Below, piece after piece: positions 1 to 6,777 of a stretch of 10,849 nt of DNA. Position 1 is the stretch's first letter, and each line of letters opens with the position of its first letter. The stretch comes from CAZBQG01 sp964493945 (lineage in GTDB: Bacteria > Pseudomonadota > Alphaproteobacteria > Rhodospirillales > UBA2165): NCBI GenBank assembly GCA_964493945.1, contig CAZBQG010000151.1, positions 1 to 10,849 on the forward strand. The letters are read 5' to 3'. Position numbers and translations under genes: made by a program. The notes beneath the pieces are model-generated. The model had not been told where the DNA came from, made no database searches, and worked only from the letters and a program-made list of their open reading frames with translations.

Positions 1-33
1 GCACTCTCCTGCCGAGGAACCGGGATATGGGAT

Positions 34-50
34 CGTATGGGTACCATATG
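34..50. promoter_or_regulatory. Inverted repeat, possible operator upstream of the hydroxylase operon
   Basis: A 17-bp imperfect palindrome with arms CGTATGG and CCATATG separated by GTA; six of seven arm positions pair. It lies 39 bp before the start codon of the first gene of the plus-strand block, in the only noncoding DNA upstream of it. A second copy of ATATGG at 25-30 can pair with the same right arm. MarR-, GntR- and TetR-type regulators of aromatic catabolism bind palindromes of this size, but no regulator gene is in the window and I see no convincing -35/-10 pair, so the role is a guess. Confidence 0.25.
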
Positions 51-89
51 TTAGATTTCATCCACTAGGGGTTAAACGGGTATCAGGGT

Positions 90-1094
90 ATGATTTTCAG
101 TGATTTTGACTATGAACGGCCGGACACGCTGGAAGAGGCATTGGCCCTTCTGGGCAAACCCGGCGGAGAAGGACGGCTGTTGGCCGGGGGGACGGATTTG
201 CTGCCCAATATGCGCGCCGCCATCGCCAATCCGGACCTGCTGATCAGTCTGGGCGGCATTGGGGCGCGGGCGCCCGAAATCGATGGGGACGGCAACCTGC
301 ATCTGGATGCCTTGTCGCGCCTCGCCGATCTTGAACGGTCCGGTCTGTTGCGGGATGCTTTTCCCATGCTGGCCGAAGCGGCCCACAGCGTGGCCGGCAA
401 TCAGGTACGCGAAATGGGTACGCTGGGCGGCAATTTGTGCCAGGAAAACCGCTGCCTCTATTACAATCAGCCGCATGATTATCAATTCGTCGAACCCTGT
501 TACAAACGGGACGGGGATTGCTGCTATCCCTTCCCGGGCAATGATTTGAATGTCTGCTGGTCGGTCTATATGTCGGATGTGGCGACGGTGCTCATCGCGC
601 TCGAAGCCGAAATCGAAATTCTGGGCCAGGTCGGCACAAGGCGCATCCCGGCAGGCGACTTGTTCAGCAGCGACGGCATGAAGCCCTTGACCCTGGCGCC
701 GGGAGAAATTATCCGCTCGGTCATCGTGCCCCCTCTGCCCTCCGGTTCTGGTTGGGCCTATCACAAGACAACGGTGCGGGGCGGACTGGATTTCGGCACG
801 GCCATCATCGCCGTCACGCTTCGTTTGGAAGAAGACGGCGAAACCTGCGCCGATGCCCGCATTGTCTTTGGCGCGGTGGGCGAGGGGCCCTTGCGCCCGG
901 CGGTGGTGGAACAAGGCCTCAAGGGCAGCCGGCCCACCAAGGAAAGCCTGACGGAAACCGCCGATGAGGCCAGCCGGGAAGTCAATCCTTTGCCCCATCA
1001 TGGCTTCAACAAGGGCTATCTCAGAGACAATATCCGGGTTCATCTGGCCCGCAGCCTGGACCGCGCCCTGGCGCGCGCCCAGGGGAAGGAATAG
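90..1094 (+). CDS. hcrB: FAD-binding subunit of a 4-hydroxybenzoyl-CoA reductase-like molybdenum hydroxylase
   Basis: This is the medium, flavin-binding subunit (334 aa) of a three-subunit xanthine dehydrogenase-type enzyme, carrying electrons between FAD and the iron-sulfur and molybdenum centres in the cytoplasm. The N-terminal FAD-binding domain shows LAGGTDLLPN (residues 31-40) and the GNQVREMGTLGGNL segment (103-116). The telling feature is a cysteine-rich insert at about 117-156 with Cys117, 122, 137, 144, 145 and 156. In Thauera HcrB a comparable insert of about 40 residues holds an additional [4Fe-4S] cluster, absent from ordinary xanthine dehydrogenases; RCLYYNQ (121-127) is typical of that branch. 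Length fits HcrB (about 324 aa). The ATG at 90 is chosen because the conserved N-terminus starts there; the upstream Shine-Dalgarno match is poor. The [2Fe-2S] subunit gene follows after 12 bp. The symbol denotes family, not proven substrate. Confidence 0.85.
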   Translation: MIFSDFDYERPDTLEEALALLGKPGGEGRLLAGGTDLLPNMRAAIANPDLLISLGGIGARAPEIDGDGNLHLDALSRLADLERSGLLRDAFPMLAEAAHSVAGNQVREMGTLGGNLCQENRCLYYNQPHDYQFVEPCYKRDGDCCYPFPGNDLNVCWSVYMSDVATVLIALEAEIEILGQVGTRRIPAGDLFSSDGMKPLTLAPGEIIRSVIVPPLPSGSGWAYHKTTVRGGLDFGTAIIAVTLRLEEDGETCADARIVFGAVGEGPLRPAVVEQGLKGSRPTKESLTETADEASREVNPLPHHGFNKGYLRDNIRVHLARSLDRALARAQGKE

Positions 1095-1106
1095 GGAGAA
1101 GCTATC

Positions 1107-1628
1107 ATGGCGCAAGATCAGGAAAACAAAGGCAAAAAACGGGTCCGGGGCCGGACCGTATCGCTGAACGTCAATGGGGAATGGCAAGATATCAGCATCA
1201 AGCCCAACACGTTGTTGCTGGATGCCATCCGCGATCAGGTGGGTCTGACCGGCACCAAGGATGGCTGTGAATCGGGCACCTGTGGGGCCTGTACCGTACT
1301 GGCCGACGGGCGCCCGGTGCTTTCGTGCATCACGCTGGCCGTCGAATGCGACGAAATGGAAATCAGCACGGTGGAAGGGCTGGCCCAGGGTGAGGATCTG
1401 AACCCCTTACAGGAGGCTTTCCTGGACCAAGGCGCCGTGCAATGCGGCTTCTGCACGCCGGGGGTTTTGATGTCGGCGACGGCGCTGCTGGCGCGCACGC
1501 CTAAACCCACCCGGGAAGAAATCAACAAGGCGCTGGAAGGCAATCTTTGCCGTTGCACGGGATACAATTCCATCGTCGATGCCATTTTGCAGGTATCCGG
1601 CCAGGGCGTTGCGCCCCGCATGCTCTAA
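1107..1628 (+). CDS. hcrC: [2Fe-2S] subunit of a 4-hydroxybenzoyl-CoA reductase-like molybdenum hydroxylase
   Basis: This is the small subunit (173 aa) carrying two [2Fe-2S] clusters that link the flavin and molybdenum sites. The N-terminal ferredoxin domain has the plant-type cluster cysteines C54, C59, C62 and C74 in CESGTCGAC followed by LSC. The C-terminal helical domain has the second set, C113 and C116 in QCGFCTPG and C148 and C150 in NLCRCTGY. All eight ligands are present, so it should be functional. Length is close to HcrC (about 161 aa), with a somewhat longer basic N-terminus (residues 8-16 rich in Lys and Arg). There is no Tat signal, so a cytoplasmic enzyme is expected. An AGGGAGAA ribosome binding site sits 6 bp before the ATG. 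The gene lies 12 bp after the FAD subunit gene and 15 bp before the large subunit gene. The same fold occurs in many XDH-family enzymes, so the 4-hydroxybenzoyl-CoA label rests on the neighbours. Confidence 0.9.
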   Translation: MAQDQENKGKKRVRGRTVSLNVNGEWQDISIKPNTLLLDAIRDQVGLTGTKDGCESGTCGACTVLADGRPVLSCITLAVECDEMEISTVEGLAQGEDLNPLQEAFLDQGAVQCGFCTPGVLMSATALLARTPKPTREEINKALEGNLCRCTGYNSIVDAILQVSGQGVAPRML

Positions 1629-1643
1629 CAGGGAATAAATGTC

Positions 1644-3989
1644 ATGAACGAACTTAATTTCGTCGGCAAAAGCTGGAAGCGCAAGGACGGCCCGGACAAG
1701 GTCACCGGCCGGGCGATGTTCAGCCAGGACGTCAAGCTGCCCGGCACCTTGGTTGGCAGGATTTTGCGCAGCCCCCACCCCCATGCCCGCATCATCTCCA
1801 TCGATACCTGCAAGGCCAAGGCCCTGGACGGGGTTAAAGGTGTGATCACCGTCGATGATACCAAGGGCATCAAGCACGGCTTCGTCGAAACGCCCCGTTA
1901 TCCGGCAGACCAGGAAGTGCTGGCCCGCGACAAGGTTGTCCATGTGGGCGAGGAACTGGCTGCCGTCGCCGCCATCGATGCCCAGACCGCTCAGCGGGCC
2001 CTGGGCCTGATCGAGGTGGAATACGAAATGCTCGATCCCGTCTTCGATCCCTTCAAGGCCATGAAGGAAGATGCGCCCGAAATCCATCCCACCCATCCCA
2101 AGGTGGCGGCCAAGGAATCCGTCTCCAATATTGGCGGCAAGACCGAAACCGGCTGGGGCGATGTGGAAGAAGGTTTTGCCCAATCCGATCTGGTGCGCAC
2201 CGACCGGTTCGAAAGCCATCTGCGCACGCACGGATATTTGGAGCCCCCCGTCACCCTGGCCCATTGGGAAGGGGATAAGCTGAATGTGTGGACCTCGTCC
2301 ATGGGGGCGTTCAACAAACGCGCCAAGATCGCCAAGGTGCTGGACCTGCCCTTTTCATCGGTGCGCGTGCACAAGGCCTATGTGGGCGGCGCCTTTGGCG
2401 GCAAGGTGGATTTGTTTTCCCATGAATATTGCGCGGCCCGGCTCTCCATGTTGACCTCGCGGCCAGTGCGGTTCGTCGCCAGCCGCGAAGAGGTATTCTC
2501 CGCCTACCGCCACGGCCAGCCCCTGGTGGTCGAGGTCAAGACCGGCGTTAAAAAAGACGGCACGTTGTTGGCCCAGGAAATCCGCGTGATCAATAATGGT
2601 GGCGCCTTTCGGGGATCGGGCGTGGTGATTGTTTTCCTGGCCTGGGGCTTCACCATGGCGCCTTACCGGTTGCCGAACCTGAAATATGAAGGTTATTCGG
2701 TCTATACCAATTACACCGTCCGCGCGCCCCAGCGGGGCCACGGCGCGCCCCAGGTGCGTTTCGCTGTAGAATCCCAACTGGACATGATCGCCGAGGAGTT
2801 GGGCATTGATCCCATCGCTATCCGTCTGGCCAATGCCCGCGAGCCCTATGAAGACCTGCCCAACAATGACAATGTGCATCAGGCGGGACTGATCGATTGC
2901 ATCAAGATGGCCGCCGAAAAATCCGACTACCTGACGAAATTCGGCAAGAACAGAAATGGTGCCAAGCATGACGGTCCCATCCGCAAGGGGATTGGCATGG
3001 GGGTTACTTCTTACATGGGCGGCACGCTGATTTATCCCAATGGATCGGGCGTTATCGTCAAGATGAACGATGATGGATCGGCGGTGGTGCTCACCGGCGC
3101 TATCGATATCGGCCAGGGATCGGAAACCGTCATCACCCAGATCGTCGCTGAGGAACTGGGCGTCGGCATGGATGATATCAAGATCATTGCTTCCGACACC
3201 GATGTGACGCCGCAGGATATAGGCGCCTGGATCAGTGGCTTGACTTACGTCACCGGCAATGCGGCGCGTCAGGCGGCGGCCAAGGCCAAGGAGAAGCTTA
3301 TCTCCGTGGCGGCGGAACGGATGAATGTGGACATCAAGGATCTGGTGGCCGAAAACAAAAAGGTCACCAGCCAAAGCAATCCGGACAACAACCTGTCTTA
3401 TGCCGAAGTGGTGGCCCACAGCGTTTCCACCCACCGGGGCGACACGATCATCGGTGAAGGCTTCTGGCGCACCATGCGCGACGAGCCCAATCATCCAAGT
3501 CTGGCTACCACCAAAGGCCGCTGGACGGAAAACTATGCCTTCTCGACGCAGGTGGCCGAAGTGGAAGTGGATGTGGAGACCGGCGAGGCCAAACTGATCA
3601 AGGCGCTGACCGTTCATGATTGCGGCTTTCCGGTCAATCCGGCCCTGGTCAAAGGCCAGATCGATGGTCAGGTTTCCATGGCCTTGGGCCATGCCTTCAT
3701 GGAAGAGGTCATGACCGCCAAGGGCTATACTCTCAATCCAAGCTGGCTCGATTACCGCATGCCGACGATCCATAATATGGCGGAATCCGAAGACGCCGAT
3801 GTGATCACCGAGAAATACGAAGTGGGCAAGTCCTACCGCACCAAGGAAGTGGGTGAGGGGCTGGTATCGGGCGTGCTGGCGGCCATCGCCAACGCCATCT
3901 ATGACGCCACCGGCGTGCGCCTTCATTCCACGCCCTTCACCCCCGATAAAATCTTAAAGGGCTTGAAGGAACTGGAGCGGCACAAATAA
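1644..3989 (+). CDS. hcrA: Molybdopterin-binding catalytic subunit of a 4-hydroxybenzoyl-CoA reductase-like enzyme
   Basis: This 781-aa catalytic subunit has the aldehyde oxidase/xanthine dehydrogenase a/b hammerhead domain at the N-terminus (about 17-130) followed by the two-part molybdopterin-binding domain. Visible motifs are VGGAFGGK (247-254), RGHGAPQ (364-370), the cofactor-binding GQGSET (490-495) and KEVGEG (734-739), in which Glu738 matches the catalytic base of the family. The Glu that binds purine in xanthine dehydrogenase, directly after GGK, is Val255 here, so xanthine is an unlikely substrate. The usual S-T-Q-x-P-type segment reads TSSMGAF (217-223). Length is near that of Thauera HcrA (about 769 aa). 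No selenocysteine or in-frame stop is seen. The start has AGGGA 9 bp upstream. Known relatives remove the para-hydroxyl of 4-hydroxybenzoyl-CoA reductively; whether this one does so, or hydroxylates another aromatic or heteroaromatic CoA ester, cannot be told from sequence. Confidence 0.85.
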   Translation: MNELNFVGKSWKRKDGPDKVTGRAMFSQDVKLPGTLVGRILRSPHPHARIISIDTCKAKALDGVKGVITVDDTKGIKHGFVETPRYPADQEVLARDKVVHVGEELAAVAAIDAQTAQRALGLIEVEYEMLDPVFDPFKAMKEDAPEIHPTHPKVAAKESVSNIGGKTETGWGDVEEGFAQSDLVRTDRFESHLRTHGYLEPPVTLAHWEGDKLNVWTSSMGAFNKRAKIAKVLDLPFSSVRVHKAYVGGAFGGKVDLFSHEYCAARLSMLTSRPVRFVASREEVFSAYRHGQPLVVEVKTGVKKDGTLLAQEIRVINNGGAFRGSGVVIVFLAWGFTMAPYRLPNLKYEGYSVYTNYTVRAPQRGHGAPQVRFAVESQLDMIAEELGIDPIAIRLANAREPYEDLPNNDNVHQAGLIDCIKMAAEKSDYLTKFGKNRNGAKHDGPIRKGIGMGVTSYMGGTLIYPNGSGVIVKMNDDGSAVVLTGAIDIGQGSETVITQIVAEELGVGMDDIKIIASDTDVTPQDIGAWISGLTYVTGNAARQAAAKAKEKLISVAAERMNVDIKDLVAENKKVTSQSNPDNNLSYAEVVAHSVSTHRGDTIIGEGFWRTMRDEPNHPSLATTKGRWTENYAFSTQVAEVEVDVETGEAKLIKALTVHDCGFPVNPALVKGQIDGQVSMALGHAFMEEVMTAKGYTLNPSWLDYRMPTIHNMAESEDADVITEKYEVGKSYRTKEVGEGLVSGVLAAIANAIYDATGVRLHSTPFTPDKILKGLKELERHK

Positions 3990-4025
3990 AATAAGCGTTT
4001 GGCGGATAACGAACCGGGGGGGCGA

Positions 4026-5348
4026 ATGGAAGAGGTAGTCTATTGGGACAAGGCAACGGAATGCCTGCCCCGCGAACAGATTGAACAGAACCAATTGGCA
4101 AAGCTGCGTGACAAGATGGCTTATGTCATCGCCAAAAGCTCTTTTTACAAGCGCAAATTCGAGGCCGCCAAAATCGCCCCCGAACAGATCCTGAAAATGG
4201 AGGATTTGCAGCGCATCCCCCTGACCACCAAGGAGGAGTTGCAACAAAGCCAGGCCGAAAACCCGCCCTGGGGCGATTTCGCATGTATTACGTCGGATGA
4301 CGCGGTGCGCGTCTTCCAGACCTCGGGCACCACCGGCAAGCCGGTCAAGTTCATGTTCAGCCGCACCGACTGGCACGATGTATTTTACGAACAGTTCATG
4401 CATTACCGGTGCGGCTATGGGCTGACGGAGAAAGACGTGCTGTTTGTGCCCTTCAATTACGGTCTCTACATTGCCTGGTGGGGCTTTCAGACGGCCATGG
4501 AACGGGCCGGTTTGATGATCATCCCGGGTGGCGGGCTAAGCACCAAGGACCGTGTCAAGGCCATGCTCGATTGGGGCGCCACTGTGGTTTGTGGAACGCC
4601 GTCCTATATGCTTTTTCTGTCCGAAACGGCGGCTGGAATGGGCGTCGATCTGGCTGGCTCTTCAATCCGCAAGATCGTCGTCGCCGGCGAGCCGGGCGCC
4701 AACGTGCCGGCCACCAAGAAGGCTCTGGAGGGCCTTTGGGGGGCGGAATGTTTCGACAATATCGGAGCCACCGAAATCAACAATTTCGGCCATGAATGCA
4801 TCAAGCATCAGGGCACCCACATGATCGAGAGCCTGTTCCTCCCCGAGGTGCTGGACACCGAAACCCACAAACCCCTGCCCGATGACGAGATCGGCGAGAT
4901 GGTGCTTACTAACCTGTCTTGCGAAAGCACGCCCCTGATCCGCTACCGCCTCAAGGATCTGGTCAAGTTCAACCGGGAACCCTGCGAATGCGGGCGCACA
5001 CATCTGCGCCTGATGGGTGGCGTGCTGGGCCGCGCCGACGATATGTTTCACCATGCGGGGACCAATATCTATCCGTCTCAAATCCAAAACCTGCTTCATC
5101 ACGAAGATGCTTTTTCCTTGGAATTCCAATTGGTTGTCCCTCCCCAGGGCAGTGGCCGGCACTTAAAAATCCGCGTCGAGCCGGCGGCCGAAGACCTCAG
5201 TGCCGATCAGTTGGAAACATCGCGCGCGCATCTGATTGAGGCGGTCAAATATGCCGTCCATGTGACCCCCGATGTTGAGGTGGTGGAGATCAACAGCCTG
5301 CCCCGCTTCGAGGGCAAGGGAAAACGCCTGATCCGCGAGGACAAATGA
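4026..5348 (+). CDS. PaaK-type phenylacetate-CoA ligase-like AMP-forming ligase
   Basis: This 440-aa adenylate-forming enzyme should activate a carboxylic acid to an acyl-adenylate and then a CoA thioester. The opening (VVYWDKATE, followed by a helix ending SFYKRKF) is typical of the PaaK branch. The phosphate-binding loop is TSGTTGKP (99-106); further core motifs are AGEPGAN (220-226), GATEINNFG (247-255), GRADDMF to GTNIYP (335-350) and the C-terminal EGKGKR (429-434) that carries the adenylation lysine. The common YRTGDL motif reads YRLKDL (307-312). An upstream in-frame TTG (3999) exists, but the ATG at 4026 has a G-run just before it and matches the family N-terminus, so it is preferred. 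It starts 36 bp after the catalytic subunit gene and overlaps the next gene by ATGA. Classical 4-hydroxybenzoate-CoA ligases are longer (over 500 aa) and of another branch, so the acid substrate is open. Confidence 0.85.
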   Translation: MEEVVYWDKATECLPREQIEQNQLAKLRDKMAYVIAKSSFYKRKFEAAKIAPEQILKMEDLQRIPLTTKEELQQSQAENPPWGDFACITSDDAVRVFQTSGTTGKPVKFMFSRTDWHDVFYEQFMHYRCGYGLTEKDVLFVPFNYGLYIAWWGFQTAMERAGLMIIPGGGLSTKDRVKAMLDWGATVVCGTPSYMLFLSETAAGMGVDLAGSSIRKIVVAGEPGANVPATKKALEGLWGAECFDNIGATEINNFGHECIKHQGTHMIESLFLPEVLDTETHKPLPDDEIGEMVLTNLSCESTPLIRYRLKDLVKFNREPCECGRTHLRLMGGVLGRADDMFHHAGTNIYPSQIQNLLHHEDAFSLEFQLVVPPQGSGRHLKIRVEPAAEDLSADQLETSRAHLIEAVKYAVHVTPDVEVVEINSLPRFEGKGKRLIREDK

Positions 5349-5956
5349 ACCAAAGCCTAACCCGCATCGCCGGGGTCGTGCTGGCGGGGGGCATGTCCAG
5401 GCGTTTCGGAACCAACAAACTGCTGGCGAAGCTGGGTGATAAGCCCTTGATCCGCATCGTGACGGAGGCGGCGCTGGCTTCAAACTTGGCCCGCCTGTTC
5501 GTCGTGCTGGGCCATGAAGCGAACAGGGTTGGGGTAGCTCTGGATGATGATCCGCGCTTGCAGTCCGTGATCAATCCGGATTTCGCCACCGGGCAGGCCA
5601 GCACGGTCACGGCAGGGCTCCGGGCGACCCAGGGGGATTTCAACGCGGTCATGTTCCTGATGGGGGATCAGCCTCTTCTGGGCAGCGCCATCATCAATGC
5701 ATTGATTGATACTTTTCAAGCATCGGATAAGGAAATCTGTTATCCTTCTCATGGAGGAAAGCGGAGGAACCCGGTCATCTTCGATAAGTGTTTTTTTCCT
5801 GAAATTCTGTCCCTGACGGGGGATACGGGTGCCCGCGCCATCATTGATGCCAACCCGGACCGGGCCTGCGTGTTGGAGCAATCCGATGCCGCCCCCTTCC
5901 GCGATGTGGACCGGGAATCCGATCTGGCCGCCCTTATTGGGGAGCCGGACCCATGA
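5345..5956 (+). CDS. mocA: Molybdopterin nucleotidyltransferase, MocA/MobA-like
   Basis: This 203-aa protein has the NTP-transferase fold that attaches a nucleotide to molybdopterin. Visible signatures are the N-terminal nucleotide loop LAGGMSRRFG (13-22) followed by NKLLAKLGDKPLI, the metal-binding MGDQPLL (106-112), RNPVIF (141-146) and GDTGARAII (159-167). Enzymes of the xanthine dehydrogenase superfamily in bacteria, including 4-hydroxybenzoyl-CoA reductase, use the cytosine dinucleotide made by MocA, and the position beside the hydroxylase genes favours that activity. The LAGG in the base-binding loop is, however, the form I associate with guanine-specific MobA rather than the TAAG of E. 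coli MocA, so nucleotide preference is uncertain. Its ATG overlaps the ligase stop as ATGA and its stop overlaps the next start the same way; GAGGA lies only 3 bp before the start, fitting coupled translation. Confidence 0.85.
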   Translation: MNQSLTRIAGVVLAGGMSRRFGTNKLLAKLGDKPLIRIVTEAALASNLARLFVVLGHEANRVGVALDDDPRLQSVINPDFATGQASTVTAGLRATQGDFNAVMFLMGDQPLLGSAIINALIDTFQASDKEICYPSHGGKRRNPVIFDKCFFPEILSLTGDTGARAIIDANPDRACVLEQSDAAPFRDVDRESDLAALIGEPDP

Positions 5957-6777
5957 GTAGTGCGCCCTTGTCGCCATTTATTCTGATTCGGGGCGCCGGT
6001 GAAATGGCCAGTGCCGTCGCCTGGCGTTTGTACATGTCCAATATGCGGCGCATCCTCATGCTGGAATTGCCCAACCCCATGGCCGTGCGCCGCCGGGTTT
6101 CCTTCTGCACCGCCCTGGAAGAAAGGTCTTGTGCCGTCGAAGGGGTGGAGGCAGTCACCGCAATCGGGGCAGATGACATTCAGGCCGCCTGGAGTGCCGA
6201 AAAAATAGCGGTTGTCCTGACCGAGGATTGGGAACGCATGGAGGACATGCCGCCCGACATTGTAATCGACGCCATCCTGGCCAAGCGCAACATCGCCACC
6301 AAGATCGATCAGGCTCCTTTGGTCATGGCCTTGGGGCCCGGCTTCGATGCGGGCGGGGATTGCCATATGGTGATCGAGACCAACCGGGGCCATGATCTGG
6401 GGCGCATCATCACCGCCGGGCAGGCAGCGCCCAACACCGGCAATCCTGGCAATATCGCGGGCTTCACCGGCGAGCGCGTGCTGCGCGCCCCCGCCGAGGG
6501 CATGTTCAAATCAGGCCATCAGATCGGCGATATGGTTGCTAAGGGTGATACGGTGGGGCAAGTGGGCGACGCCCCGGTAATCGCCGGCCTGGACGGTGTT
6601 TTACGGGGCCTGATCCGGGATGGATCGGAAATGCCCGCTGGGCGCAAGCTGGGGGATATCGATCCCCGCGGCGACGCGGCCTATTGCGATACTATTTCGG
6701 ACAAAGCGAGGGCCATCGCCGGATCGGTACTGGAAGCCATCCTGCGCCATCACAACGCGCCAACCGCTGGGTCATGA
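5953..6777 (+). CDS. yqeB: YqeB/EF2563-family selenium-dependent molybdenum hydroxylase system protein
   Basis: This 274-aa protein belongs to the EF2563/YqeB family, found beside selenium-dependent molybdenum hydroxylases; its biochemical role is unproven, and maturation of the molybdenum site is the usual suggestion. It starts with a Rossmann-like RGAGEMAS (13-20) after a hydrophobic strand. Family blocks follow: LELPNPMAVRR (38-48), DAILAKRN (106-113), ALGPGF (126-131), DCHMVIETNRGHDLGR (136-151) with Cys137, and NPGNIAGF (164-171). The C-terminal part (about 176-225) reads like a lipoyl/biotinyl-type hammerhead, with APAEGMF, KGD and LDGVLRGLIRDG. GDIDPRG and ISDKARAIAG close the protein. 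Length is normal and no break is seen. GGGGAG lies 8 bp before the ATG. It overlaps genes on both sides by ATGA. XdhC is a different accessory family and is not present here. Confidence 0.88.
   Translation: MSSAPLSPFILIRGAGEMASAVAWRLYMSNMRRILMLELPNPMAVRRRVSFCTALEERSCAVEGVEAVTAIGADDIQAAWSAEKIAVVLTEDWERMEDMPPDIVIDAILAKRNIATKIDQAPLVMALGPGFDAGGDCHMVIETNRGHDLGRIITAGQAAPNTGNPGNIAGFTGERVLRAPAEGMFKSGHQIGDMVAKGDTVGQVGDAPVIAGLDGVLRGLIRDGSEMPAGRKLGDIDPRGDAAYCDTISDKARAIAGSVLEAILRHHNAPTAGS

Noticed and set aside
72..1187. A 371-codon minus-strand open frame opposite the FAD subunit gene
   Set aside because: No recognisable domain and full overlap with a well-supported gene; a codon-bias shadow.
2355..3926. 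A 523-codon open frame on the minus strand opposite the catalytic subunit gene
   Set aside because: Its translation shows no family motif, and the plus-strand frame codes for a full, motif-complete hydroxylase subunit. Long antisense frames are common opposite GC-biased genes.
1644..3989. Possible selenocysteine codon in the catalytic subunit, given the selenium-linked neighbours
   Set aside because: The frame is open from start to stop with no internal TGA. Selenium-dependent molybdenum hydroxylases use a labile selenium ligand rather than selenocysteine, so none is expected.
3999..4025. TTG start giving a nine-residue longer CoA ligase
   Set aside because: No ribosome binding site at a suitable distance, and the extra residues lie outside the family N-terminus; the ATG at 4026 is a better start.
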